Origin: Ceratodon purpureus
Lineage: Eukaryota > Streptophyta > Bryopsida > Pseudoditrichales > Ditrichaceae
Assembly: GCA_014871385.1 (NCBI GenBank)
Contig: CM026432.1
Location: 8,548,825 to 8,612,824 of the forward strand
Direction: 5' to 3'
DNA: 64,000 nucleotides
The stretch's first letter is position 1. Each line of letters opens with the position of its first letter. Under the pieces are notes generated by a model, which saw only the letters and a program-made list of their open reading frames with translations, was not told where the DNA came from and ran no database searches. Made by a program: the position numbers and the translations under genes. Positions 12,101 through 23,746 of the stretch are shown piece after piece.

Positions 12101-13621
12101 CTGAATAATTCATATAGTACAAGTAGCCTACCTGATTAATGAGGTTGTCCTCTACAATTGCCGGAGCCCCAAAGCTATGCCCAATGTCTACAAATGTAGG
12201 CAACCCTCCAGTCGTCAAGCCCTACAATTCAAGTTCAACCATCAGCCCTACAAACATGCTGTTGCTAAAGACATTCTAGAACCACATGTACCCATGAAAA
12301 AGAAAGCAAGGGAATGTTCGAAGCTTGGTTGAGGAAGCTTGGTATAGCTTTGAGCTGTTTATTCTGAACGACACAATCTATACATTCAGTTTCTTAGAAA
12401 AATCAGCCCCATTTAATCCTGCAGTGGCATGCACCTTCAGACGCTGGAGAGTGGTGGTAGGCGGGTCAGCCACGAATTTGAAAATTCGAGCTGAGCAGTT
12501 TTCTTCTCTAGAGAGCTGCTGTAGCACCTGTAACTTGTCCATCCAGGGTTGGCTCTCTGAAAGTCCCAATTGAGCATTTGTCAATACTATTCCCAAATCT
12601 CAACAGAATATGAATACAGGGACACTACGAATGGTGACTCGAATTCCAGTATTGTGACTTGTTTAGCCTCTGAGGTAAGAATTGGCAAGATTATCCGAAT
12701 CACCCACTGCGATAAACCCAGGCAAAGATAACTTCCTCCACTAAGTAATCTATCCAGAAGAAGGTCTCAACCACCCCAAAAAACCAGATTCAGTTTAGCG
12801 TCTTCATGACTCATTTTAGTCCTTACAAATACATGATAGATGTAATGGATGCATCAAAAGAAGGAAAATGAAAGCTCAACCTCCAGGGAAACTGCTGCTA
12901 GGTGCGACAAAGTCAAACCTGTCAACCAATGAACCTGATTATTAATTATCAGAGCCAAAACAGTTTATATTGATACCTAACGTTCTCAACAGGCACCAGG
13001 CCTTACGTTAACAGCAGACAAAATAACAGCATCAAGCAAAATGACTAGTTCGTGAAGTCGAATAGATAATCAAATTACAAAGTAGATTAAAAAGCTACAC
13101 ACACTCCACCCTCACGAGCAAGGGCTGTACTGGGGCAGAATTCAACGGTTGTATCTAAATACCTCAGGGCATCAATGATAATAATTACGGCCCGCTTGAT
13201 GGCAGGCTTTGTCCAGCACTCCTTACTCAGCTTGTCTTCGCTTCCTCCTCCGCCTGTCGGCTCCGGAATCGTCCCGTTTTGAGAGCAAAATGCCTTATCT
13301 CCCACAATGTCGTCACAGTTTCCAGTAACCTTCTCGCTGGAAACTGCGACCACGACAAGACGAACCTTATCAGCTTACGAAGCAACTCACAACAATCCAA
13401 ATATCACACTCCGAAGGGAAATAAATATTACCTGTACCGCTGAAGTCCATGGTTTCCCCAAAGCAAGGCGACTTGGCTATGTCGGAGCAAGTACTGAACT
13501 CGGGAAGCTCAGTTCGGGTAAGCAGAAAACCACTAGTGAAGAAAAAAATGGCCAGAGAGTGCAAGCAGAGGATGTAGCAGAAGAGTGCTACGAGGCGGCA
13601 CCTAGCATCGCCCTCCATCAT
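3117..13621 (-). CDS. PIGO: GPI ethanolamine phosphate transferase 3 (PIG-O), 22 exons
   Basis: Adds ethanolamine phosphate to the third mannose of GPI anchors in the ER membrane. Modelled exons, 5' to 3': 13621-13432, 13343-13163, 12918-12881, 12556-12435, 12221-12132, 11672-11553, 9597-9514, 9128-9051, 8771-8646, 8394-8305, 8119-8075, 7907-7852, 7671-7530, 7081-6601, 6421-6128, 5881-5790, 5442-4866, 4707-4530, 4318-4277, 3985-3814, 3533-3450, 3248-3117. Phases agree throughout, giving about 1137 residues. Visible motifs: signal anchor with FFTSGFLLTR; alkaline-phosphatase-type core with IIIIDALRFDFVAPS, DPPTTTLQRLK, MGDDTW, GHFLGVDHVGH and LGDHGQTLNGDHGGG; FPFGSVGRVNTELYAL; then a long multi-spanning carboxy half ending SHILPVIGLP and RRHLMVWGLFAPKYVFD. 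The start is the first of two adjacent ATGs. One exon has only 38 nt. The intron between 3533-3450 and 3248-3117 needs a GC donor. The 11552-9598 intron holds a gag insertion. Family identity is near certain; single exon edges could shift. Confidence 0.93.
10022..11428 (+). mobile_element. Gypsy-type retrotransposon gag ORF, antisense inside a PIG-O intron
   Basis: An uninterrupted 468-residue frame. The amino end is basic, followed by a likely coiled coil at about residues 50-100. A retrotransposon gag core spans about 160-320 (WLYAFDAYW, LHLRGAAAIIW, and a QTRTEWRNLRQ segment). A CCHC zinc knuckle CYVCKKPGHTTFKC lies at about 383-396. The stop is followed in the -1 frame by an overlapping frame starting at an ATG just before the gag stop (beginning MPNKGTKIQIPI) that ends after about 35 codons, near 11520. 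That is the position and style of a retropepsin start, but the rest of pol is absent. I see no LTR on either side. It therefore looks like a truncated gag-pro copy; a retained gag-only gene is the alternative. Confidence 0.85.
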
Positions 13622-15636
13622 GCTATAAATCCAACCTCCTCCTGCTCTTCACAAAACGAGATTCACAGGCATATCAGTTCATACTCCACTCGAATTCCCT
13701 CCCCTCAATAAATCTCCAACAATGTACCTGGTTCTGATCAATTTTGCATCACAAAGGAAAACCTAGACCACAGAGTGACTGATCACACACCTGGTGTAGT
13801 GGGAGTTTAACAACGCCGTTCAATCAAATTCTCCACGATTCCTTTCCTTACGAGCAGCAACACATTCCACCATGCAGCACCGAAAAAACGCCCGGAGGTA
13901 CTCCCATCACAGAGCATGAACATAAAACCCCGGACAAAACCCCAAACCCTAACAACAGAGCAGTCGAACTTTCGTAATACTCCACGGGAAGAGACGCCAC
14001 GAAGAGGAGCCGAGACGGCAGCGTACCATGTTGGCGAAGGCACTCCTACCGCGATCGCGAGGTAGCGCGATCGGTGGCGATGGCGATTGCGGAGACGGAG
14101 ATCGGCAGGGAGATGGTGAGCTACGCTGCTTGAAGGCAGCGATCGCCAAAAAACTACCAAATTAGGGCAGAGAGCTCTATCATTCCGCAGTTAACTTTGA
14201 AGCTGATGAAATACTCCTTGTCATTTAATTTGCCATATTATTGCAATTAAATTTTAAAATTAGAATTTCTTTGAGGATTTGATTCTTAAGGCTACCTCTC
14301 CATTGTATGTGGGTAAAATTTGAGTCAAACTTTTTCTGATCCATTTTCACATTGACATAGACATTTCAAAAATTGGAATTACAAATTGTGAATCTTGTTT
14401 TGTGAAGAGCACATTGTAAGCTGTGTGAAAATATTTTGATTGTAATGAATGTTGCAGTTAAAGCAATTAATCAATGTCACAAACTTGACAACTGAAAGAA
14501 AATAATCTCTAAGATAGATGTACCTATTATGTTAAGAAATAGTTTTTTGTTTCAAAAAATAAGTTGAACCCGTGAAAAAGACTTACAGATGCTATCATTT
14601 GAAAATGAAGTTCAATACAAGTAATTTTATAATTTTTGAAGTTCATATGCTTAAGTGATAAAGTATTTAGACTACATACATGTACACCACCTTATTTAAC
14701 CCCTGAAGGGACTGAGAGCCCTTTCCGGCCGTACGTACTGTATGCTATTTTCACGTATTTGAGCAGCAAGCACTTTCCAAAGCTTTCCGTGAGTAACTGC
14801 AATATTGTGGGCGACAGAAAAACGCATTCAACAGTATATATTCATTTCAATTACTGCAAAATTATAGTTGCCGTATGAGCTACAATACGGGCCGTATGCT
14901 CAGACCCCAAGGGACGTTCAGGGGTTAGACCAGAAGTTTGTACGCCCATCTGCGCTCAACACCCATATTATCTCACCATATATTTTGAACCAGAAGAACT
15001 TGACCACTCCTTTGATGCGTAGAGAAGTCCGAGAAAGGTGGAGAGCTCTTACAGATTAGGGTTACAAACGGTACAAAGTGTCTCCCCGCGTAGGACTAGG
15101 GTCAATGAAGTTGGCTTTCATCACAGTAACAGTTAGTGGCACTGACCTTCTCAGGAACATCTAGGAAACAGAAACCAAAGTGTAGAATTTACGTAGATAT
15201 GTTCGTTATAATAGAAGTGACGGGTTTCGGTACTTGGCTTCGATTGGGTTCCTGACGGTTTTAGGGGGAGGACGGAGGAGAATAGATCAGAGCAGAGAAC
15301 GTCGTGGTAATTATTTGATCAAGCCATGCATGCATGCAGGCCGGATTGTTAGGGTTAATCTGCATGGCTATGGCGACGTCGATGGCGATGGCGATGGAGT
15401 GCATTATTTGCTCAGGTGTTTCATGTGTTCCACAAATGCGGTGCGTGTTCTGGAGGTCTTGGGATTAAACTGGAATCCGGTTCTGTGATGTGCCGAGTGG
15501 TGGAACGTGGAAGAACGAGCCTCGGGAGGGATGGCACAGTTGTTGTGAAGGTGGAGTGCAATATGCTGGCGCAGTTGCTGTGGATGTTGGGAGAGTGAGG
15601 TTTGGGTGACGTTGTTGTTGTGAGGAGGTGACAGGG
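13622..15636. other. Divergent intergenic region between PIG-O and RBM42
   Basis: This holds the 5' regions of two genes that point away from each other. A minus-strand frame from an ATG at 14149 (starting MAIAAFKQRSSPSP, rich in S, P and R) runs to a plausible donor after about 14029. It could be a leader exon of PIG-O or a fragment of an unknown gene, at low confidence. 14160-14700 is AT-rich with nothing recognised. On the plus strand before RBM42, short GATGGC-type repeats occur near 15367-15395. Confidence 0.4.
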
Positions 15637-18383
15637 ATGGCGAATTTGATGAATGAGCTGGAGAGGTTTGAGCAGGAGATGAAGGAGCTTGGATCGGAGG
15701 GGAAGCTTGGATCGGTGTTGCCTCCACCGCCTCCTCCGCCTCCTCGTCCTCCTGCTCCTCCGCTTCAATATACGTTGGTGAGAAGTCATGTTCCGACTCC
15801 ACCGCCTCCGCCTCCACCGCCACCACCGCCACCACCGCCTGTTAGTGTTGTTAACCATGAGATTTTCATTGGAGTTTTCAGTATGAAAGATGTTGTGTAT
15901 ATTTGTTTCATTGGTATTTTCATGAAGGACAGCTTGTTGTTTCAGAGGATTAAATCATGCGGATTTGAGGGTAATGTGGTATATTGATGTAGACGCTGGA
16001 ATAGAATTCTAACTTCATTGTTATGGTTTGTAGACTGGCCAATGTGGATCAAAAGGAAATGGAACAGCATCTGCTGCATTTTTGGTTTCTCCACCACCCC
16101 CTCCGCCTCCACCACTTCCACCCCGTCTGCCATCAGCGGGAACTTTAATCGCGCAGCCCAAATTGACGTCGTCCACTCTTGTTGCTCCACCACCCCCGCC
16201 TCCTTCCACATCAGTGTCTCAGTATTCGTATTCCACCACTGCCGTGAAGACTACAATTTATATCCCAGCTCCACCACCACCTCCTCCTCCTGCTACACGT
16301 TCTTATTTTCCAGTTCCTTTCCATCTGCAGCAACGTCAACAGCAGTATCAAGCACCGCCGCAACAATACAATTCGGCGTCTCAACTTACCTATCAAACGC
16401 AGCCTCAGACCATTATTATTCAAACAGTTCAGGCAAGTGTTCCGACAGCTCAGTATCAATACACGGAATTGTATCAGCAACCTGCTACAAGCTATTGGTG
16501 CTACCTTGTCAGCTAAGCTAACAGTCTGTCGATCCCCTTCCTCATCAACAACTAGCGGTTCAAGCTATCAATAGCTGTTCTGCACACTGTCTATTTGATG
16601 TGTAATCTGCCGTGCGGTGAACGATTTCACAACCCCGGGATATTCAACTTCATAGTCTGAATTTTCGATCCACAGCTGCTTTACGTACGGTCAAGAGATG
16701 ACTGGCAAAGAGTGGACCTGCCTCATACCTTCAAGTCTATATTTTTGCGATTGTGAAGCCTAACGAGTGATATTGTATGTTAACAGGCCCAACAGCTGTT
16801 TCGAAGAGATGCACAAACTATTACCCCAGAGGCTCTTGAAAGTGTAAAGGCTGCTTTGGCTAGTGGCGAGGGTGAACAAAAATCAGAGACGAAGAAAAGA
16901 GCGATCCCTCGAAAAGCTGCTGGACAGACCTGGGAGGATCCTACCCTTGCTGAGTGGCCTGAGAGTACAAAGACACATCCCTGACCTACATTTACTTCGG
17001 AGTGCCCTACGTCAGTGAATGTGTTGCATATGTTGATTTCATGTTTCCGGATCTAAAGCAGCTTGTATTTCGCATGAAGGGATATTTTAGGTCTCAACTC
17101 CTGGAATTTCAGGCTAGTTGTATTTGCAGTTGTTGATACGAAGGTGGTGGATCATTAATAGCAGTTACGTTGTGAAGATTGGAAGTTGTGTCGTTACAAG
17201 GATAGAGATGGTTCTTGCCAAGGATTGCATCAGAAGGCAAGTAAAACAAGAAATTGTCTGTCATGAGTCTCTGATAATATGTCACTTGATTGTCGGTGAC
17301 CGTGCAGATGATCATCGCCTTTTCTGTGGTGATTTGGGTAACGAGGTGAATGATGAAGTCCTGACAAAGGCCTTTGCACGCTTTAGCTCTTTTAATATGG
17401 CACGAGTAAGTATTTTTCACGCAATGGAACATTTGAGATGAATCTGACAACTCTAGCTTTATGTCATTCAACTTCTGAAAGTAAAAGGGTATTTTGGAGA
17501 TCGACCTTTCTGTACGTACAGAGACTCTGGAGTTATACTCCTTAAGTTTAAAACATCAGTTAATACATGATATCATGGTTTATGTTGTGAGGAACACGGT
17601 TTTCTTATTGTGGCCGGTGTTCTTCCAAGATGTACTTTTCTGTAGAAACCGACTTACTTTTCTAATACTTATACAGAGGAGGTTTTGCTAGGTTGTACGA
17701 GATAAACGAACAGGGAAGACTAAGGGTTTCGGCTTTGTCAGTTTTTCAAGTCCTTCAGACCTTGCTTTAGCCTTCAAAGACATGAATGGTAAGTCAGCGT
17801 ACTTCCTGTTAAACTTTTGTTTTTTTGACCATTTTCGGACATGTAGACGAGCACCTAGTAGATACCAGACGAATCTGCTAGAAGAGTGATGTCTTTTCTT
17901 CTTTCTTTGTACATCCCTGTACTTTTCTTGAGCTAATTTTCTCTTCTATTCACTGGATTGATGAGGCAATATGCTTCCATTATTTGTAGGTAAATATGTT
18001 GGAAACAGGCCAATTAAGCTGCGAAAGAGCACTTGGAAAGAGCGGACAGACACAGAAGCATTACACACGTCGAAGGTAAGTTTGCGAAGAGTTATCCTTG
18101 CTTAGTGATTCTGAGCTTAAATTGTGGTGCAGGTCGATTCAGTAGCCTTGAACTTGAGACATATTTTTAAACCTTTGGAAAGCAAAGAAAAATACTAGAG
18201 TTTCTCGAGTCGATATACATGAGGCCTGGAAACTAGCTAACACTACCTTTGCCTGATAAGCCTTGTTAAAATTGGTGCCTTCTGAAACTTTGTCCACATA
18301 TGCCGTTAATTATCCAGCATAACAAGCGGCACAAGGCAAAGAGGCCAAACAAGTCAAACAAGAAGAATATCCTGCATAAGTAA
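15637..18383 (+). CDS. RBM42: RNA-binding protein 42 homologue, 7 exons
   Basis: A single-RRM RNA-binding protein. Modelled exons: 15637-15840, 16034-16432, 16787-16964, 17308-17405, 17692-17788, 17990-18075, 18318-18383, about 375 residues with consistent phases. The start is the ATG giving MANLMNELERFEQEMKEL. Two proline-rich segments follow, encoded by CCN-rich DNA, with a Gln-rich stretch after them. Next comes the family signature (LFRRDAQTITPEALE, AIPRKAAGQTWEDP, LAEWPE), then the RRM with RNP2 RLFCGDLG and RNP1 KGFGFVSF, then YVGNRPIKLRKSTWKER, then a Lys/Arg-rich tail. The exon 2 end was placed at a CAG|GCAAGT site (GC donor), because that keeps phase and joins directly to AQQLFRRDA. 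A GT donor a few bases on (after GCAAGT) also keeps phase and would add two residues. Upstream is the divergent PIG-O gene. Function in plants is inferred from family membership. Confidence 0.9.
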
Positions 18384-20614
18384 TCGACAACAACAAACAC
18401 GGCGCCCGAGTCGGCCTAACTGGTGAAGTTACGACGGATGCAACGACGATCTTCTGCTTAACTCCAACAATTCAATACCGGCACTTCTGTCATTTTCAGG
18501 TTGGTGTATTGATATTGTTAAGTGCAATGTACATGTAACAGATGAAATTGATCAACTTCCTTCACAAAACCTTCTTCACTGAAAGGGCCTCAAGTGACAA
18601 TTCTCTTCTCTAGGTTGTAGTTCAGCTAGCTAGTTACAACTCTATTTCTTGATGTCTTTCAATCCTTTTGCCTGGATGCTTAATGTCATTCTGTCTAAAA
18701 TTTCTATTTTGGATCAGAAATTGCTTTGCATAGGGCTCTTATTGTGTAACTCGCTTTCATGGAATCCTGAACTTGGATTATATTTGTATGCAATTATGTA
18801 ACTCACTTTCATGGAATCCTGAAGTAGTGTGCAATTATATTTGTTGTCTGCAGCCTGTTTGGAGCTAATTGGGTGCCAGGGTGTGTAGGTGAGAGTTTTT
18901 GTGAGAATGGACAAATTATGCGGGACCTTCAACACTATCTTGACAATGAGCAAGCCTGAGAAGATGTCTCTCAATTCAGTTCCCAACTCAAGTAGTGTAA
19001 TTTGCCTTATGTAATTGTCACAAGATGTAGATGTTTTCATAAAGAAATGAGCATACCTCTTGCATACAGCCTCCTATGTCTATAAGGTCAAATTACATGA
19101 TATTATCTTAAAGATTTAAATACAAAAAAAATTCAAATTGTATCTAATTTAATTTAAGAACAAGACTTGAGAAATATGAAAGAGAAGAAAGTGGATGAGA
19201 ACTACTTAAATATAAGCAACTCATGCCATCAAAATTTAAAGTCATATTTAAACATTTAGACTATAAGAAAAAAAATCACAATATAATTTAGAAGAAGAAA
19301 ATTGGTCTTTTAATCTTTGATATTTGAATTTTTTTTAAATTTGTGAAGTCATGTCATTTTTTGAATTGAATATAGTGAAATTTATCATTAGCTTGCGACA
19401 ATCTAATTTTTTTAAACCAATTTTTTAATGTAAGGCTTATATTACTTAGTCTCAATTATAATGGTATGTGTTTTACTTGTTTATAAGCCATGTACAGATG
19501 GAGTTTTGGTACTTAAAATAATAAGCCTAGACCCTTGAAATTTTCATTAAAATCCTTTAAGCCTTTTTAGTTTTCCAAAAAATTACATCAAATTTAAAAA
19601 TAGCTAAATTAATTATTAATTAGGCTTATATTACTTAGTTTATATAAATATGCTATGAACTAAGTACCACCAAATATATACCTACTAGTAAATTTATTTT
19701 AGTAATGGAAGTGAATTTGAATAAAAATTAGTAGAAATGACATGAGAAGGTAAAAATAATGAAATATAAGTCAAATTATACTACTATTGAAGAAGAAAAT
19801 ATTGTAGAGATTTCCTTGATACATATTACTATCAAAAATGGCATTAAGATGATCATGTACATCGGGATGGTGATTATTAGTTGTTGCTTGAGTAAGTAAA
19901 CCACAGGCCTAACATTGGTTTTTGGACTTCTTCAAAACTATGTTGGAAAAATTCATCACAAGTGCAATTCTTATTATAAAATTCTAATTCAACTGCACAA
20001 ATCTCAAAACTTCATTTTCCACCCATCTAAAATATTTGATATTTCGCACTAAAGCTCACATTCCAACTCACCACAAACTCAATGCAAGCTCTTGGAGGAT
20101 TCACTAGCAAAAAATTTAAAAATGACGTGCGATAAATAATAGGGTCCAATATATTCATTTAAGATAAATATTGCAAAAAAATGTACATGTAAAATAGGGG
20201 ATTTTAAAATAGTGAAGCATGTTATTATGTACAATACCATCACATATAATATTTTTAGATTTTTTACATTTAAAATGTACATATAAAAAGGGGATTTTAT
20301 AAATTCGTGTTTTGCAAAATATAAAACGGAGTGAACCCCGAGTGCAAGCTCCACCTTGCACACTTTGCCCATTGATCACCAAAGTCGAAATGAACGCCTG
20401 GTATCAGCAGGGTACTAATCAGATATCATACCAGTATAAACATAGAACCCAACGGGCAAGACATCAGTATCATACCAGTATCACCTTGTCATCACCTAGA
20501 TATCAGCCGAGAAGCGCACAGCGCAACTCGCAGTGAACTCCTTTGCGAGAGCGTCGTCTCGCACAGATTTGCTTGCGTTGGAGGTGGTTTCTGGATCGAG
20601 CGAGAGGCGGAGCG
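18384..20614. other. Intergenic, strongly AT-rich, no gene
   Basis: After the RBM42 3' region, 19060-20330 is AT-rich with only short frames. A 26-bp direct repeat (18746-18771 and 18798-18823, one mismatch, offset 52 bp) lies near the RBM42 end. Just before SEC13 a 14-base word TATCATACCAGTAT occurs twice (near 20425 and 20468). Confidence 0.5.
18746..18823 (+). repeat. Short direct repeat, two 26-bp copies
   Basis: Copies at 18746-18771 and 18798-18823 differ at one base. The sequence between them also shares a short CAATTAT motif with the flank, so this may be a roughly 52-bp tandem duplication. No function is evident. Confidence 0.7.
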
Positions 20615-22447
20615 ATGGGGGCGACGGGGCTGGTGAAGGAGGCGGGGGGCGAGCAGCTGGTGGAGTCGGGCCACCAGGATGTGGTGCACGACGTCGCCGT
20701 CGACTACTACGGCAAGCGGCTCGCGACGTGCTCCTCCGATCGCTTGATCAAGGTCTTCGCCGTGGGCGCTGGGGACGTGCCGACGGTTGCGTTGGCGGCC
20801 TTGTCGGGGCACGAGGGGCCCGTGTGGCAGGTCGCGTGGGCGCATCCCAAGTTCGGGAGTGTTCTGGCGTCGTGCTCGTATGACCGGCGGGTTATTGTTT
20901 GGAGAGAGGGCGCCGAGAACGAGTGGCAGCAGGATCAGGTTTGGATTTCCTTCAGCTAGGGTTTGTTGTGTGGTTCACGCATTGATTCATTCAGCTAGGG
21001 TTTGGTGATGTGATCTCTCAGTGGGGTGTGTTGTCGAGTATGGTGTTACGGTTTGCGTCGACTGGATTAGGACTAGGGTTTGGCATGTTCCCTCTTCTCT
21101 CCAATGCATGTGATGGTGTCTTGCGTATGGATTGGTCGCATGCACCCAGCCTCAGGGTGTTTAGGGATATGTCATCCATTTACTTTTCCAGGTGTCATAG
21201 TTTACTCCTGCATATGGATTAGTCACATGCACGTAGCTTTAAGGTGTTTAGAGCTTTCTCAAGCATTCTCTTTCAGATGTGTGTTGCGGCAGCTGCTCAT
21301 TGCGATGTATTGTCTTCTGTCGCGAGGTGCCCGTTCTTGTGAGGTTTGAAGGTGTTCGGGTATTGAGATGTTTAGCTCGGAATGTGACTGATGAAGACTT
21401 CTTGATATGCAATAGTCATTTGCACCCAGCGTCAAGGCGTTTAGGGATTTCTCAATAAGTCAGCATTTCTAGATTTTTGTTGTGGCTGCTGCTTACAGTG
21501 TTGTCGTTTGTTTGGTCCTTCGGTGGTGATTCTTGATTAGGATGTGTTTGGATGATCAGACGAAATGTGCCTGAGAAAGTGTTCTTGCAATGGCTACAGG
21601 TATTTCAAGAACACGAGTCGTCAGTAAACAGTATCTGCTGGGCACCTCAGGAATTTGGGCTGTGCCTCGCGTGTGGATCATCGGATGGGACTATTTCAGT
21701 ATTTACGCACAAACCTGACGGTTCATGGGAGAAGGCTAAGATTGAGCAGGCTCATCCTGTGGGAGTGACTTCTGTGTCATGGGCACCTGCAAGCGCTCCC
21801 GGGTCTCTCGTTGGAGCTGATCCTGGGCCGGTGCAGAAGCTGGTATCCGGTGGTTGTGACAACACTGTGAAGGTGTGGAAGCATATCAACAACAGCTGGA
21901 AAATGGATTGCTTTCCCCCTCTTTCTAAGCATTCTGACTGGGTGCGTGACGTAGCATGGGCTCCTAACCTTGGGCTCGTAAGGTCTACCATTGCTAGTGC
22001 ATCTCAAGATGGGACAGTTGTCATCTGGACTCAGGTATTGAGTTTGCACCATCCCAATTGTGTGCCAATTTTCTTTCAGTTTTCTAAATCAGGACTTTGA
22101 TGGTTTCGCATACTTGGAGAATGTCTTGTGCTGATGCTGGTGTCAATTGTACGGTTCATTGTGCCATGGTTAATGTGCAACTTGCAGAAATCTTCTTTTT
22201 CTGTTCCTGCTTCTCTTGCTTGTATGTCTTGTGCGTGGGTATCTTCCACTAACGGGGTATTGAATTTCAGGCGAAAGACGGGGATCAGTGGCAGCCATTG
22301 ACTTTGAACGATTTCAAGACTCCCGTATGGCGGGTGAGCTGGTCTCTCACAGGAAACATATTAGCCGTGTCAGACTCCAACAACAAGGTGACGTTATGGA
22401 AAGAAGATGTTGATGGGGAGTGGTCACAGGTTACAAATGTGCAATGA
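20615..22447 (+). CDS. SEC13: SEC13, WD-repeat protein of COPII coat and nuclear pore, 3 exons
   Basis: Exons 20615-20938, 21600-22034 and 22271-22447, all joined in phase 0, give about 311 residues, the usual SEC13 length. Six WD-type blades are visible: [77 protein letters not shown] and [28 protein letters not shown] with [12 protein letters not shown], and [20 protein letters not shown]. In known systems SEC13 pairs with SEC31 in the outer COPII cage and with NUP145C/NUP96 in the nuclear pore Y-complex; here that is family knowledge. The ATG chosen is followed by [21 protein letters not shown] and matches the family's short amino end. Introns begin GT and end AG. Exon 1 is GC-rich with a strong bias to G/C-ending codons, unlike exons 2 and 3. 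Confidence 0.95.
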
Positions 22448-23395
22448 GCTTGCATGTTGACCTTCGGCTTGGGAATTGGTTTCACTTCGGCTACTATACT
22501 CGGAAGGAGTAGATGCTCCACTTTGCCCTGCGGTTGAAGTATGTTATGCATGTTTTTGTGAGGACCTGAGCGGAAAGGAAATCACCTTCCAGGTGGTTTC
22601 CACTGACACAATAGACCACTACGTGAAAACAGATCCAGTACGAGGAGAGCATTTGTTTCGACCAGCAGACATTGGTCTTCAAGGGAATCAGTTGAAGGAT
22701 GGCCGCATCCTGGTGTACCAACATATCCAGGAGTCTACTCCTCACTAGGTTTTCTTTTGAGGATTGGCATGTAGATTTTTGTGAAGATTTTAACCGGGAA
22801 CGCGGAGTTACGAGCTCTGATACGATGCATAACGTGAAGACGAAGACCCAAGACAAATCTCGGTTTTCCTCGCGTTCTTTTTCGCAGAGGAAGCAGTGGA
22901 AGTCGGGCATAGGTTGGTTGACCCGAACATTCAGGAGGATACTCTTTTGACTTGGTGCTGCGACTTCGAGTTGGTCTGGGTTAGAAGAGGTTGAAATCAT
23001 ATTTCAACTGTGTCATAGCTTTATTTGGAACGAAGTGAACTTTTTCCTTCATGTAGGATACTTTCTGAGTTGTAGGTCAACTCCTTTCAGTTCATGCTAC
23101 GAGATATATTAGCAATTGAGCACGAATTTATTAACCTGTTGTCAGATTGGTAGACGAATATCTTGCCGTGAGTTGCAGAGTGGGATCTTGACAATGCTCG
23201 CGCAATATAACATTACACGGATCAGAAAGAATTTTGTTTCGTATTCAATTTTAGTATCGTGATAACTGGACGATACAGATGATTTGAGTTTCAGACGTGT
23301 CTTCAATTCTTCGCTTCAGTGGAACTCCTTTTGAAACGCCAAGTCTTTCCAAGTGGTGGTATACTTCAAGCGCTTCCTAATCATCACAATTTGGT
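22448..23395. other. SEC13 downstream region with an unidentified exon-like frame
   Basis: A plus-strand frame with no ATG (22476-22748) ends in a segment that looks protein-like (SGKEITFQVVSTDTIDHYV, then LFRPADIGLQGNQLKDGRIL) and stops at 22748. I do not recognise the family. It may be SEC13 3' untranslated sequence, a last exon of an unrecognised gene, or a relic. A minus-strand frame over the same stretch is probably its shadow. Confidence 0.25.
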
Positions 23396-23746
23396 TTGGG
23401 ATCAACATGCAATGAGATTGTGAAAATGATAAGAATCAAGAGCGTTAGAAGGCATGGTTTGATCTTGAATTGTCCAAACTTGAGGTTGTTAAACCTTGAC
23501 AACGCCAAGAACTCTATTGTGACAATTGCTGTGAAGAATTATCATGTCTGGGCACCGTCTGTTTTACACATGTCTAGACGTACCGTTATTAAGAAACTTC
23601 CAAAGATTATTGGAAACATGATCAATCTACTTGAGCTCCATCTTGGGGGTTGCAAGGAATTGACATGTCTACCAAAATCCATTGGCAAATTGGTCAACTT
23701 ATCAACACTTGATGTTTGGGGCTGCATCGAGTCCAGAGTATACTAA
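23396..23746 (+). pseudogene. Orphan LRR fragment of a TIR-NB-LRR-type resistance gene
   Basis: The frame reads through two to three leucine-rich repeats of the NLR type: CPNLRLLNLDNAKN, LPKIIGNMINLLELHLGGC, LPKSIGKLVNLSTLDVWGC. It then stops at 23746. There is no ATG at its start and no TIR or NB-ARC domain nearby. The style is the same as the LRR block of the TIR-NB-LRR gene at 45.2-50.1 kb but on the opposite strand, so it is probably a relic of a related gene rather than a working one. Confidence 0.7.

Noticed and set aside
13949-14149. Small S/P/R-rich minus-strand gene
   Set aside because: Only one possible exon is seen with a donor site and no following exon; kept only as a possible leader exon.
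15404-15858. Two minus-strand frames opposite RBM42 exon 1
   Set aside because: Shadows of the CCN polyproline repeat on the other strand.
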